Shown here piece after piece: positions 17,712 through 27,399 of a stretch of DNA of 64,000 nt. The stretch spans positions 1 through 64,000 of the forward strand of contig NZ_JADBGF010000003.1 of assembly GCF_014873495.1 (NCBI RefSeq), written 5' to 3'. A program made the position numbers and the translations under genes. This stretch comes from Streptomyces stelliscabiei (GTDB taxonomy: Bacteria; Actinomycetota; Actinomycetes; Streptomycetales; Streptomycetaceae). Numbering within the stretch: position 1 is the stretch's first letter; each line of letters opens with the position of its first letter. The notes under the pieces were generated by a model. The model worked only from the letters and a program-made list of their open reading frames with translations, did not search any database and was not told where the DNA came from.

Positions 17712-19322
17712 GTGCCCGCTCTCCTCACCGACCGTTCGGCCAAAGCTGCGGCTGATGTCCGTGCCCCATGTCAGGCTGTCGGCGTGATCATGCAGCCCCC
17801 TCACGACGCGGCCGACTTCGCCTTCAGCCCGACCGACGCCCTGGACATACCCGTCGTCGTACGCGACTTCAGCTCGCTGCGGCGGCCCTCCGAACCTTTG
17901 TGGAGGGGTGCCACACAGCCGTGGCCGGGGGTGGCCGACATGCCTTCGTACGGGACCTACCTGGCGACCACGACCTGGCGGCAGGTCCTCCTCGCGGCCA
18001 AGGGCGTCGGGCGCGACCTGACCCCGTGGCTGCGCCGCACCCCCTGGCTCGCCGTCAACGAGCTCATCTCCCGTACCGCCCCCCTCCAGGCCTACCTCCA
18101 GCTCAAGGACGTGCCCGCACCCGCGCCCGCGGCCGGCCGCAGGCTCTTCGTGAACGCCCTCTACCAGTACGGCAGTGAGCGCAGCGCCCACTCCGCCTTC
18201 GGCTACCACTTGGGCATGACGATGGCGCACTGGCTCTGCGCCGGGATGGCCGGCCTGGGAAGCACCTGGCATCTCGAAGCCCGAGGTCCGGGCGGCCTGC
18301 CCGGCTTCACCGACCCGGCTGCCAAGCTGCCCGACCTGTGGGGCAACCACCACGCCGCCGGCCTGCCCTGGCTGATCGAGGCGAAGGCAGCCCGTGCACT
18401 CGGCGCAGGGGTGCTGAAGAACGGGAGAATCCAGCTGGACGGTGGCAGCGCCCTCATGCCCGGCATGGCACACCGGCAGGTCCTCTGCGGCACGTCGCTG
18501 CCCGGCAATAAGCCCGGCAAGTGGGAGCAGGACCACCTGTTCCTGGCCCTGCATACGGCCCACCTCCACGGCGGGCCGCAGACCGGCGCCTCCCCGGCCG
18601 GCAGTCCGCAAGGCGACGCGGAGGATTACGTCGCCGATGACCCCGAGGCCCTGATGGCCGTCACCCGGCAGCAGCTCCTGACGTACCAGGCCTTGGCCTT
18701 CGGGGCCGTGGAGCAGCGGCGCGTCGTCCCGATGCGCCGCGACCGTACGGAGCGCGGGCGTCACCGCACCGGTTCCCTGACACTGCTGGAACACGACGAA
18801 TTCACCACCGGCCTGCGCCGTCGGCTGCGCGCGCAGAAGGTGGACACCGAGGGGAGCCTGGCGTCGCACACGGACGCCACCGCGTTTATCGCCGCCCGCA
18901 TCCCCGGCACCGGCATTCACCTCGGTCTCTCCCGCCGCCTCTACGCGGCGTGTGAGGCCCTGTTCCTCCAGCTGACCGACATGCCCGACACCGTGGCCTT
19001 CGCCGACGGCCCCCGCCTGAACGACCCCGGCTTCGGTCAGGACCAGGACGACGACGAGGCCCGCGAGCAGTACGCGCGTCGGGCTCGCCAAGCCCACTAC
19101 GAGCAGGAGCAGCGGTACCGGACGCGAGTTCGTGAGGCGGTGAGCACGGCCTTCCGGCTGGCTGAGGAACACCCGGAAGACAGCTGGCTCACGGACCCGC
19201 CTCTTCCCGTACGCGTGGACGACCCCGACAAGCCCCTGCTCCTCGAAGCCGCCACGGCAGAGAGTTACCTGGCCCTCGAGCCGACCGACCCCGTCCTCTC
19301 CACGGCGGGCCGCACCGCCTGA
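17712..19322 (+). CDS. Hypothetical protein, possible PD-(D/E)XK nuclease fold
   Basis: This is a protein of about 536 residues from the first GTG; ATG at 17790 is an equally likely start. I do not recognise the family. The central part contains WHLEARG, then PDLWG, and about 16 residues later LIEAKAAR. This Glu...Pro-Asp...Glu-x-Lys order resembles the PD-(D/E)XK restriction-like nuclease core. The C-terminal third is charged and helical (EQYARRARQAHYEQEQRYR). It stands alone, 270 bp upstream of a convergent gene, among defence genes. Nuclease activity is a hypothesis. Confidence 0.6.
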   Translation: MPALLTDRSAKAAADVRAPCQAVGVIMQPPHDAADFAFSPTDALDIPVVVRDFSSLRRPSEPLWRGATQPWPGVADMPSYGTYLATTTWRQVLLAAKGVGRDLTPWLRRTPWLAVNELISRTAPLQAYLQLKDVPAPAPAAGRRLFVNALYQYGSERSAHSAFGYHLGMTMAHWLCAGMAGLGSTWHLEARGPGGLPGFTDPAAKLPDLWGNHHAAGLPWLIEAKAARALGAGVLKNGRIQLDGGSALMPGMAHRQVLCGTSLPGNKPGKWEQDHLFLALHTAHLHGGPQTGASPAGSPQGDAEDYVADDPEALMAVTRQQLLTYQALAFGAVEQRRVVPMRRDRTERGRHRTGSLTLLEHDEFTTGLRRRLRAQKVDTEGSLASHTDATAFIAARIPGTGIHLGLSRRLYAACEALFLQLTDMPDTVAFADGPRLNDPGFGQDQDDDEAREQYARRARQAHYEQEQRYRTRVREAVSTAFRLAEEHPEDSWLTDPPLPVRVDDPDKPLLLEAATAESYLALEPTDPVLSTAGRTA

Positions 19323-19593
19323 GCTTGTTCGTCGTCCACCAGGATCTGTCAGGCCTGCCGATGGCCTCTGGGGGCTCGGGGCGTTTGCCGGCCTGGCCGA
19401 CGTCGTCGCTGAAGCACGCTGGCTGCCTCGGTGGCGTTGCGGGTTGCCGGGCAACTGGATCATGGAGTGAGGCCGCTACAGGCACCTCGCCACGACGCGT
19501 CCCCGGGCTCGTGAACGCTGGTGCAGGGGCGGACGAGGATTCTGGGGTGGTTTACCGGCCGCAGGTTCTGGAGCGGCCCCAAGTGCTCGGTGA

Positions 19594-20250
19594 TCAGTTG
19601 GTGCCGGGCTGGTCCTTGACTGGGGCCGTCGCGGTTGCGGCCGGTTCCGGGGTGCCGGTGGTGGTGTAGTAGACGGAGCTGCCCTGCTTGGTGCGTTGGG
19701 CGTGACTCTTGGCGACAAGTCCTTCGACGGTGGTGCGTACGACGGTGGTCTTGATGGCGCGGTCGGGGTGGGCCTGGCCGAGTGCGGTGGCGATTTCCGC
19801 TGCGGAGCGGGGTTCGCTCTGATCGGCGAGGTGGCGGCGGATCAACTCGACGAGGGTGGTCTGGGCCGCCTTCGCTGCCGTCGCCTTGGCTGTGGCCTCG
19901 GGCTTCTTGGCGGCTGGCTTCTTGACCGCCTCGCCGCTTTGCGTGGCGGCAGTCTTCTTGGCCCGTACCTGCTTGCCCGCACCGGGCTGCGCGGTGGTCT
20001 TCTGCCGCGGTACCGAGGGCGTTGCCGCCGCTTCGGGGGCAGGCTGCGCGGCGGTGTCTGTGGCGCCAAGTGCCTTTTGCATGCTCGTCAGCACGGTGTG
20101 GTCGTGTTGCAGGGCGACCAGTTGTTCCTGCAGCGCGTCGATTTCCGCGCCGATGCGGTCCTGCTCCTTGGCATTGCGCTCAAGGTCGCTTGCCACCTGT
20201 GCCGTGTATTGCGATGTCAGTTCGGTAGTGGCGGTCTGGGCGTCAGGCAT
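19594..20250 (-). CDS. Coiled-coil/winged-helix DNA-binding protein
   Basis: This 218-residue protein has three parts. The N-terminal 60 residues form an amphipathic coiled coil (RIGAEIDALQEQLVALQ). A Lys/Ala/Pro-rich linker is histone-tail-like (KKPAAKKPEATAKATAAK). The C-terminal region (about 130-200) looks like a winged helix (LVELIRRHLADQSEPRSAAE...VRTTVEGLVAKS). ATG at 20250 is preceded by GAGGAAAGG, which decides the start over an upstream frame extension. It is probably a nucleoid-associated or regulatory protein, with a type seen on actinobacterial accessory elements. Confidence 0.75.
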   Translation of the reverse strand: MPDAQTATTELTSQYTAQVASDLERNAKEQDRIGAEIDALQEQLVALQHDHTVLTSMQKALGATDTAAQPAPEAAATPSVPRQKTTAQPGAGKQVRAKKTAATQSGEAVKKPAAKKPEATAKATAAKAAQTTLVELIRRHLADQSEPRSAAEIATALGQAHPDRAIKTTVVRTTVEGLVAKSHAQRTKQGSSVYYTTTGTPEPAATATAPVKDQPGTN

Positions 20251-20465
20251 GATGCTGGCCTTTCCTCGGGGCGCGGCCGCAGGCTGAAGCAACCCCCAGA
20301 GCGAGCGCCTGGGCTGGGCGGTGATTCCGCAGGGCTTGATTGAGTCATGGGTGGCCGCACATGGTGCAGTCTGTCCCTGTGTAGCGATAGTACGTGCGGG
20401 CGGAGCTGGTTGTTCCGCTCGGGCGATGTCCTGCGCTCAGCCGCCCTGTCATCCACGCACCGCAG

Positions 20466-21497
20466 TCAGTGCCGTCGAGGCTCACTGGCCCTTGCTGTGC
20501 CGTGCTGTTGAGGCAGGTGCCAGAAGACCTCGTCCGTTTCGCGGTCGTGGCGCCAAATGGTCAGTGTGCGTGTTGCCGTCAGCCGGTCGAGGAGTTCGGC
20601 GGCCTGGTGGGGCGAGTGTCCGCACAGGCGGGCGAGCACAGTCATGTCGGTGTTGCCGGCGCCCCCCGAGGTGTGCGAGGCAAGGGTCAGTGCGGTCAGC
20701 TGCAAAGCTGCAGGCCGTCCGGTTGGCGGTGCCAGGGGAGTGGGGCGCAGGGCCCAGTGTGCGGCGCGGGCCCGGGCTCGGCTGCCCGGTTGCTGGGAGA
20801 GGACTGCCGCATCGAGCAGCTGCGCCTGCGTACGCGGATACGTACCCGCCGTGCGGCGTAGCCAGCGTGTGTGTTCCAGTTCCTCCCACAGCTCGCTGCG
20901 GCCGTGCAGCCGCATGCCGCGCAGCAGGCCACCGGGAAGCTGGACACAGCCGTGGGTGTCGGAGCGCAGGGCGCACTGCAGGGCGAGCAGGCGGGCGGCG
21001 GGGGAGGTGAACTGGGGGAGTGCCGCTGCCAGATAGGTGAGCATCTCCCGCACGCGGGTGCGTTCGGCCGGGCCGCCCGGCGGCTCGGGCCGGCACCGAG
21101 CGCGTCCGGGAGGGCGCGGGGCGAGGAGAGTGGCGGGGACGACGGCCGTGTGACTGGTGGCGGCCGCGCAGGCGGCGCAGGCGTCGGCGAGACGCCAGGT
21201 GCGGCCGCTGCGGTCGCGGGTGAGGGTAAGGAGCACCGGTCCTGCGCAGCCGCGGTGGCGGGGATGCCACTGGCAGCCGCGTGCCCTGCACTGGCAGGTA
21301 CGCAGATGCCCCGGCAGAGCGTCGGTGCGGGCGTGCCGGGCCAGATGGGTCAGGGCCGCGGACCGTGCGGAGGCGGCCTGCACGGGGTGGCCATGCAGTG
21401 TGCAGCGAGGACAGGCCAAAGCTGGTCCGCCCGGCTGCGGGCGCAGCTCCACCGTCCAGATGCGCTGCACCGTGGCGTGCGTGCTGGCAACGCGCAT
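20466..21497 (-). CDS. Hypothetical cysteine-rich protein
   Basis: This 343-residue protein starts at ATG 21497 behind GGAGGGGAGG. The N-terminal half is rich in Cys/His pairs (ACPRCTLHGH, RTCQCRARGCQWHPRHRGC, ACAACAAA), suggesting one or two zinc-binding modules. The C-terminal half has helix-turn-helix-like sequence (LARLCGHSPHQAAELLDRLTATRTL). I looked for TniQ similarity because of the nearby transposition genes but see no TniQ layout. It is divergent from the XRE regulator at 21689 and could be a plasmid or element regulator. Its role is unknown. Confidence 0.7.
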   Translation of the reverse strand: MRVASTHATVQRIWTVELRPQPGGPALACPRCTLHGHPVQAASARSAALTHLARHARTDALPGHLRTCQCRARGCQWHPRHRGCAGPVLLTLTRDRSGRTWRLADACAACAAATSHTAVVPATLLAPRPPGRARCRPEPPGGPAERTRVREMLTYLAAALPQFTSPAARLLALQCALRSDTHGCVQLPGGLLRGMRLHGRSELWEELEHTRWLRRTAGTYPRTQAQLLDAAVLSQQPGSRARARAAHWALRPTPLAPPTGRPAALQLTALTLASHTSGGAGNTDMTVLARLCGHSPHQAAELLDRLTATRTLTIWRHDRETDEVFWHLPQQHGTARASEPRRH

Positions 21498-21688
21498 CGA
21501 CCCGTTGCCCTCCCCTCCGAATCCGTGCTGTCCAGGTGCCGTGCCCTCCCAGTGCAAGAGCGGGAGTCGGCCGCACCGTAGTGCAGATCCCTGCCCTCCC
21601 GCAGTGTCGAACCGTCCGTCGTCCACCCGCCTCGATAGTGCAGAAACCCGCACTGACAGGGCAGGGGTCTGCACCGTCGGATGGTGGA

Positions 21689-21952
21689 GTGACGATCTTG
21701 CCGCCCGACCCCGACCTCACAGCGCTGCGCGTGACACTGGCGCGACTGAGGGACACGCGCGGCTGGACCTTCGACGAACTCGCCGCCCGCAGCGGCCTCG
21801 CCCGGCGCACCCTCATCGACCTCGAACACGGCCGCACCACCGGCAGCGTCACCACCTGGCACGCCCTCGCCCACGCCTTCGACGTCCCCATCGACCACCT
21901 ACTGGGCCCCATCTGCGACAACCACACCCCACCCGGCACCCCCGACTCCTGA
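21689..21952 (+). CDS. XRE-type helix-turn-helix regulator
   Basis: This 87-residue protein is essentially one HTH_3 domain: LRDTRGWTFDELAARSGLARRTLIDLEHGRTTGSVTTWHALAHAFDVPIDHLLG. All core positions of the Cro/C1 fold are visible. The GTG start is inferred from domain length; the ribosome site is weak. It is divergent from the Cys-rich gene, with about 190 bp between them, and probably regulates one or both. Confidence 0.8.
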   Translation: MTILPPDPDLTALRVTLARLRDTRGWTFDELAARSGLARRTLIDLEHGRTTGSVTTWHALAHAFDVPIDHLLGPICDNHTPPGTPDS

Positions 21953-22121
21953 CCGCACTACCCCCGCTCGCCCACCGTTTTACGATTCACCCGAACCGGC
22001 GAGCACACCTCGAACCTGCGCACGCCGACCGGCTTACGCGTTCGATGCCGCTGGGCCGCCCGGGGGACACGGCCCTGTCCATCCCCACCAACGCGCAGTG
22101 TCGCCTGACACGGTCCCCGCC

Positions 22122-22982
22122 ATGCACCCCAACACCCTCTCCACCGGCCGCCACTGGGACGGCAGCCCCCGCACCACATCGACGCGCCGCCCGCTGCGCG
22201 TGACCGCCACCAGCCCCAGCCGCCTGCTGCGCGCCGGCCAGAGCGGCCGCTGCCGCCGATGCGGCAACCGCATCGACTTCTACCAGCGCACCGACCAGCG
22301 GCCCATCGCCCTGCACCCCGCCGAACTGACCGCCGCCGACGTCCCCGAATCCTGCCGCTGGCACCTGAGCAGCGGCATCGCCCACCCCCACGGCGACGGC
22401 AGCACCTGGTGCCGCGTCCCGCACGCCATGCTCTGCCCGGACCGCACCCCCACCACCCGGACCGGCCCGCGCCTTGACGCGGTACGCCGCCAACTCGCCA
22501 TCCGCACCCGCTGCCTCATCGACACCGGCGTCTTCACCCCCACCGCGCCCCCCGCCTGCAAGCCACCCGCCGGCAGCGACCGCCCCGCCCGGTCCATCGT
22601 GCAACTCCTACTGGGCCGCTACCTCGCCGAGACCCCCATCGAAGGCATCCGGTGTGTAGCCCAGACCCGACACCGCCACCGCTGCCCCCAGCCCGTCCTC
22701 GACCCCAACACCCCCCAGGGCCTATGGACGCTGCTCCCCGCAAGCCCACAACGCGGCCAACTCACCCTGCCCGCCACACTCATGGCCGTCTACGACCTCA
22801 GCCGCCTGCCGTACACCGAGCAGATGCGCTGGCGCACCCAACGATGCCCCGCCCACGCCACCAATCCGGGCGCCGCCGACCTCGCCCTGGCCGGATGGCA
22901 GGTCTTCGACCCCCTCCTCCACGCGGCACACATCCACACCCGCCTGCCCCACACCACGCCCGACCACCACGGGAAGGGATGA
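22122..22982 (+). CDS. DUF6083-like protein
   Basis: A roughly 286-residue protein with SGRCRRCGNRIDFYQRTDQRPIALHPAEL near residue 50 and later WHLSSGIAHPHGDGSTWCRVPHAMLCP, a pattern of small zinc-binding Streptomyces proteins I associate with DUF6083. Function is unknown. The start is unclear (22098 or 22122). Its stop overlaps the ribosome site of the next gene, so the genes up to 24951 look like one operon. Confidence 0.65.
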   Translation: MHPNTLSTGRHWDGSPRTTSTRRPLRVTATSPSRLLRAGQSGRCRRCGNRIDFYQRTDQRPIALHPAELTAADVPESCRWHLSSGIAHPHGDGSTWCRVPHAMLCPDRTPTTRTGPRLDAVRRQLAIRTRCLIDTGVFTPTAPPACKPPAGSDRPARSIVQLLLGRYLAETPIEGIRCVAQTRHRHRCPQPVLDPNTPQGLWTLLPASPQRGQLTLPATLMAVYDLSRLPYTEQMRWRTQRCPAHATNPGAADLALAGWQVFDPLLHAAHIHTRLPHTTPDHHGKG

Positions 22983-22984
22983 CA

Positions 22985-23461
22985 ATGCCGCACCACGCCC
23001 TGGACATCACCCTGACCCGGCCCCTCACCCCAGCCGAACTCCACCAGGCCACCCGCACAATGCCGCTCGCAGCCAACCACGACACCACCCACCTCCTGGC
23101 CCTGGTATCCGCCAAAACCCCAGGCAAGGCCCTCAACCGACTGCGCCACCAGGCCGGCGCGCTGCTCCCCATCGACGTGATCACCACGCACTACCCCGAC
23201 GCGGACGGCAAGATCCTCCTCAACCTCGCCTACCCGCCCGCCACACACGCTGACCTCCAGGCCGCCGCCAACAGCGCGGGACAACCACTCCGCCTCTTTC
23301 TCCAGATGGCCCTCCACCGGGCCCTCGCCCGACACGCCGACGAGGAAGCCGACCGCCTCGACCGCGCAGTCCAGAACCTGCTCGCCCACACCACCGCACC
23401 CCACCTCCTCGCCGCCGTCGGCCGCGCCCTGACCCGCACCCCCGGAGCCACGCCGTGCTGA
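22985..23461 (+). CDS. Hypothetical protein (158 aa)
   Basis: ATG at 22985 lies 7 bp after GGGAAGGG. The second half is helical (LQAAANSAGQPLRLFLQMALHRALARHADEEADRLDRAVQNLL), reminiscent of small DNA-binding or partner proteins, but no family is recognised. It overlaps the helicase gene by 7 bp, which suggests the product works with the helicase. Confidence 0.65.
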   Translation: MPHHALDITLTRPLTPAELHQATRTMPLAANHDTTHLLALVSAKTPGKALNRLRHQAGALLPIDVITTHYPDADGKILLNLAYPPATHADLQAAANSAGQPLRLFLQMALHRALARHADEEADRLDRAVQNLLAHTTAPHLLAAVGRALTRTPGATPC

Positions 23462-24951
23462 CCCCCACCGACGAACAGCAAGCCGCAGCCGACGCCTTCC
23501 ACACAGGCGACCACCTGGCCCTGCAAGCCGGAGCAGGCACCGGCAAAACCACCACCCTGGCCCAGCTCGCCCACGCCACCCAGCGCCGCGGCCGCTACCT
23601 CGCCTACAACCGGGCCATCGCCCAGGACGCGCGCACCCGCTTCCCGCCCACCGTCACCTGCAAGACCGCCCACGCCCTCGCCTACGCTGCCGTCGGCCAC
23701 CGCTACACCCGCCGCCTGGGCGCCCCCCGCCGCCCCGCCTGGCAGACCGGACAAGCCCTCGGCATCACCAAAGCCCTCCGGATCGGCGAACGCGACCTGT
23801 CACAACGAACACTCTCCAACGCCGCCCTGCGTACGGTGGCCCGCTTCTGCCACACCGCCGACCCCGCCATCACCCGCCACCACGTCCCCCACCTGCGAGG
23901 CCTGGACGACCGCGACCTGCACGCCCAACTCGCCACGCACATCGTCCCCTTCGCCCGTAAAGCCTGGGCCGACCTCCAGCACCCCGACGACGGCGCGGTC
24001 CGCTTCGACCACGACCACTACCTGAAAATCTGGGCCCTCACGAACCCGAAAATCGACACCGACTTCCTCCTCCTCGATGAGGCTCAGGACACCAACCCCG
24101 TCGTCGAGCAGATCTTCCTCGACCAGCGCGACCACGCCCAGCTGGTCATGGTCGGCGACTCCGCCCAGGCCATCTACGACTGGCGCGGAGCCAAGGACGT
24201 CATGACCGAATTCGACGGCACCCAGCTCGCCCTGTCCCAGTCCTTCCGCTTCGGCCCCCGGCTCGCCGACGAGGCCAACCGGTGGCTGGCCATCGCCGAC
24301 GCCCCGATTCGCCTCACCGGCACCGAGACCGTGCCCACCGAAATCGGTCCCCTCACCCGTCCCGACGCGGTGCTGTGCCGCACCAACGTCGGCGCCATCG
24401 CCCAGGTCATGGACCTGCTGACCACCGGATACCGGGTAGCCCTGGTCGGGGGAGGAGACAGCCTGCGCGCCCTGGCCCTCGCCGCCCGCGACCTCAAGGA
24501 CGGCCGCCGCACCACCCATCCCGAACTGGTCCTGTTCCCCTCCTGGGGCGAGCTGCAGGACTACGCCGCCCACGACCCGGCGGGCCGCGATCTGCAGCCA
24601 CTCGTCGACCTCGTCGACACTCACGGCACCGACGCCATCCTCTCCGCCGTCGCCCAGCTCGTCCCCGAGCAACAGGCTGAGATCACTGTCTCCACCGCCC
24701 ACAAGGCCAAGGGCCGCGAATGGCCCCGCGTGAGAATTGCCGATGACTTCACCCCGCCCAAGGACAGCGACCAACTGGACGAGACCGGACGCGCGGTACC
24801 CGGCCCGATCGACGACGGCGAAGCCCGCCTCGCCTATGTCGCCGTCACCCGCACCCGCCACCACCTCGACATCGGAGGCCTGTCCTGGATCGACGATCGC
24901 CCAGGCGCATCCCTGCCACCGTCACCGCAGGCCGGGGACAAGGACGCGTAG
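23455..24951 (+). CDS. UvrD-like SF1 helicase
   Basis: This 498-residue superfamily-1A helicase has Q motif NEQQ-like DEQQAAADAF, Walker A QAGAGTGKTTT, Walker B LLLDEAQDTNPVVEQI, motif III GDSAQAIYDWRGA, motif IV SQSFRFGP, motif V VSTAHKAKGREW and motif VI AYVAVTRTR. It is shorter than UvrD/PcrA (about 720 aa), with reduced 1B/2B insertions. It ends a three-gene operon. Compact UvrD helicases occur in defence modules such as Gabija, but no OLD nuclease partner is present, so its pathway is open. Confidence 0.85.
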   Translation: MLTPTDEQQAAADAFHTGDHLALQAGAGTGKTTTLAQLAHATQRRGRYLAYNRAIAQDARTRFPPTVTCKTAHALAYAAVGHRYTRRLGAPRRPAWQTGQALGITKALRIGERDLSQRTLSNAALRTVARFCHTADPAITRHHVPHLRGLDDRDLHAQLATHIVPFARKAWADLQHPDDGAVRFDHDHYLKIWALTNPKIDTDFLLLDEAQDTNPVVEQIFLDQRDHAQLVMVGDSAQAIYDWRGAKDVMTEFDGTQLALSQSFRFGPRLADEANRWLAIADAPIRLTGTETVPTEIGPLTRPDAVLCRTNVGAIAQVMDLLTTGYRVALVGGGDSLRALALAARDLKDGRRTTHPELVLFPSWGELQDYAAHDPAGRDLQPLVDLVDTHGTDAILSAVAQLVPEQQAEITVSTAHKAKGREWPRVRIADDFTPPKDSDQLDETGRAVPGPIDDGEARLAYVAVTRTRHHLDIGGLSWIDDRPGASLPPSPQAGDKDA

Positions 24952-25167
24952 GCCTCACTCCGCCGGCGAGGCCGAATACCCGACTCTGCGCAGACCACTT
25001 GCCGCCCGGCTCAGACCCGCCTCAGTCCTCAAGCGGGCTGGCCCACAGCCCGTCTATACCTGATCTCGCAGCGCCTCCAGTTCCGCACGTAGCGCCTTAG
25101 AGGTCGTTTCTTTTGGTGTGCGTGAGGGCTGGCTGCTGGTGAGTGGTGGGCGTGGCCGTGGCTGGTG

Positions 25168-25635
25168 TCACTGCGTGTGTGGGAAGGCTGTTCCAGCCAG
25201 AGTCTTTGCGGCGAGGCGTACAGCGTTCTCCCAGGCCCGGACCTCTTCGGGGGACATGAAGTCGAGGTGGTACTCCAGGCCCACGGCCGCCACGAACTCG
25301 CGCTCAGGATCTGTCAACGCCTCGATCCCCTGCCAGACTCGATCTGCGGCCATCTTCGGTGACAAGGCACCGGCGGTCAGCTCTGTCGCCATGTGATGCA
25401 GGAGGCAGCGTTCAGCGGTCTCGTAGTCCGGGATCTGGATCCCGAGCTCCTTCATGGTGTGCCCGAAGTGCTGGCGGATCTCTGCTGGGTGCTCGCGCCG
25501 GGAACGGCCGGCCAGGTCGCGCAGTGAAGGAGAGTCGTGGCCGGCAGCCAGTAGGTGGGCCGCCAACATGGGCAGGTCTTCCTCGCAGATGAGGTTCGCC
25601 ACGTACTTCCAGGCGATGGTGGCTGGCTCGTCCAT
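25168..25635 (-). CDS. Passenger protein of the IS (155 aa, unknown)
   Basis: ATG at 25635 follows AGGATT. The helical protein (IAWKYVANLICEEDLPMLAAH ... YHLDFMSPEEVRAWENAVRL) belongs to no family I can name. It lies within the inverted repeats of the IS, downstream of the transposase genes and in the same orientation, so it probably moves and is transcribed with them. No toxin, nuclease or resistance motif is seen. Confidence 0.6.
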   Translation of the reverse strand: MDEPATIAWKYVANLICEEDLPMLAAHLLAAGHDSPSLRDLAGRSRREHPAEIRQHFGHTMKELGIQIPDYETAERCLLHHMATELTAGALSPKMAADRVWQGIEALTDPEREFVAAVGLEYHLDFMSPEEVRAWENAVRLAAKTLAGTAFPHTQ

Positions 25636-25675
25636 GAGCGAATCCTGACCGAGGGGAACACCTCTGACCAGTGAG

Positions 25676-26490
25676 TTATCGGATCCGTGTGAGGCGCCGA
25701 TGGCCGATGAGGAGGGCAGCGATGCCCACGAAGGCCAGGAAATGCTCGGGCTTGCGCTCGTAGCGGCGGTGGAGACGGCGGCAGCCTGCCAGCCAGGACA
25801 CCGTTCGCTCGACCACCCATCGGTGGCGGCCGAGTCGTTGTGAGGATTCGATGCCTCTGCGGGCGATGCGGTGGCGTATGCCGCGACAGCGGAGCCATCG
25901 GCGCAGGTGGTCGTAGTCGTATCCCTTGTCACCATGGAGTTTCCCAGGTCGCCTGCGACGCGGGCCCCGGCGGGACCGGATCGGCGGTATGCCTCGTACG
26001 AGCGGCACCAGGCCCTGACTGTCGTGCAGGTTGGCTGCGGAGATACCCAGGGACAGGGGCAGTCCTTTTCGGTCGGTGATCAGGTGGATCTTTGATCCCG
26101 ACTTGCCGCGATCGGTCGGATTCGGTCCCGTCAGTAGCCCCCTTTTGCGGCCCTGACGCTTACCGAGTCGATTGCACATCGGGACCAGTCCAGCTCACCG
26201 AGCGCGCCGAGTTCGTCGAGGATGACGCGGTGCAGTCTGGCCCAGACGCGGGCACGGCTCCAGTGCGCGAAGCGCCGGTAGACCGTGGGCCACGCCGGGC
26301 CGAAGACCGGCGGGAGTTGCCGCCAGGTGCAGCCCGACGTGGCCACGAAGATGATCGCCGCCAACGTCTCGCGGTCGCCCGCCCGTCGTCGGCCCCCGCC
26401 CTGGGGACGTATGACCTCCGTAGGAGGTACCACCCGGCGAAACAGCTCCCACAACTCGTCCGGTACCAGCCGCTGGACCAGGTCTGCCAT
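25676..26490 (-). CDS. IS5-family transposase, two frames joined by frameshift
   Basis: Frame A (26490-26131) holds the N-terminal domain (LVPDELWELFRRVVPP...SGCTWRQLPPVFGP). Frame B (26179-25676) holds the DDE core (DRGKSGSKIHLITDRKGLPL, LHGDKGYDYDHLRRWL) and the C-terminal RWVVERTVSWLAGCRRL with the catalytic Glu. The frames overlap at an A-rich/G-rich slippery run (AAAAGGGGGC on the minus strand). This is typical programmed frameshifting in the IS427 group of IS5. The element looks potentially active. Confidence 0.85.
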
Positions 26491-26534
26491 GCACTGACCA
26501 ACGACCACCCCAGGCCAAAAGAAACGGTGTCTTA

Positions 26535-27399
26535 GACGGTGTCCTATGTGGTGAGGGCTCGTTGAGCCATGTATGGGGCGGGGTACGTGGAGTTGGATTG
26601 TTCCGGACGGGCTGTGGGAGATCGCGAAGCCGCTGATCCCACCGTCGAAGGTGCGGCCGCAGGGCGGCGGAACGCAGGACACGCCTGATGAGACGCTGTT
26701 CGCGGCGATCATCTACGTGCTGGTCAGCGGCTGCTCCTGGCGTTACCTGCCACCCTGCTTTGGGATCTCGAAGTCCACCGCCCATCGCCGGTTCCTGATC
26801 TGGTCCAGAGCCGGCGTGTGGGGCCGTCTGCACGAGGCCGTCCTGCACCGGCTCGACGACGCGGGCCTGATCGATGTCTCACGCGTCGTCCTCGACTCCG
26901 CCCACGTCAGGGCGAAAAAGGGGGCGGTCATACCGGCCCGAGCCCCGTGGACCGGGGCAAGCCGGGTTCCAAGATGCACGTCCTGTCGGACGCGAACGGG
27001 CTGCCCCTGGTCGTCGGCGTCTCCGCCGCGAACGTCCACGACAGCGAAGGGCTGAAGCCGATGGTGGCCGGTCACCAAACGAGACACGACCCCCACCGCG
27101 GCCGCCACTTCAAGCCCCAACGGCTCCATGCGGACAAGGCGTACGACGTGCCTCACCTGCGGAAATGGTTACGTGGCAAGCGCATCGGTGTGCGCATCGC
27201 CCGCAAAGGCATCGAGTCCAGCGAACGTTTGGGCCGCCGCCGGTGGGTCATCGAGCGGACCATCTCCTGGCTGTCCGGCTACCGTCGGCTCAGCCCCCGC
27301 TATGAACGAAATCCCCGCAACTACCTGGCCTTTCTCGGTCTCGCCGCCGCCCTGTGCTGCTACAAGCGACTCGTCCGCCTCACCACATAGGACACCGTC
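26535..27399 (+). mobile_element. Second IS5-family element
   Basis: The 22-bp inverted repeats starting GACGGTGTCCTATGTGGTGA are perfect (26535-26556 and 27378-27399). TTA duplications flank it at 26532-26534 and 27400-27402, the first shared with the right edge of the preceding IS. Length is 865 bp, standard for the family. It inserted exactly at the TTA duplication bordering the first element, or the reverse. Confidence 0.88.
26573..27390 (+). CDS. IS5-family transposase, two frames joined by frameshift
   Basis: The N-terminal frame from 26573 (WIVPDGLWEIAKPLIPP, SGCSWRYLPPCFG) shifts at GAAAAAGGGGG near 26917 into the frame ending at 27390, which holds DRGKPGSKMHVLSDANGLPL, LHADKAYDVPHLRKWL and RWVIERTISWLSGYRRL. 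The DDE residues are all present. It is a close relative, not a copy, of the transposase on the other strand. Confidence 0.85.

Larger units (their letters stand above)
25100..26531 (-). mobile_element. IS5-family element with a passenger gene
   Basis: Terminal inverted repeats GAGGTCGTTTCTTTTGG (25100-25116) and, inverted, 26515-26531 match at 14 of 17 positions, flanked by TTA duplications (25097-25099 and 26532-26534). At 1432 bp the element is about 0.6 kb longer than a simple IS5-type IS. The extra sequence holds a complete 155-codon gene between the left end and the transposase genes. Confidence 0.75.

Noticed and set aside
20466..21497. Cys-rich protein as a possible TniQ partner for the TnsB/TnsC-like proteins
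   Set aside because: It has CxxC pairs but not the TniQ arrangement of paired zinc fingers and HG..L blocks. It is on the other strand, 6 kb away, and divergent from its own regulator.
23455..24951. UvrD-like helicase as GajB of a Gabija system
   Set aside because: No OLD/Toprim nuclease (GajA) gene is adjacent. The two upstream genes belong to other families.
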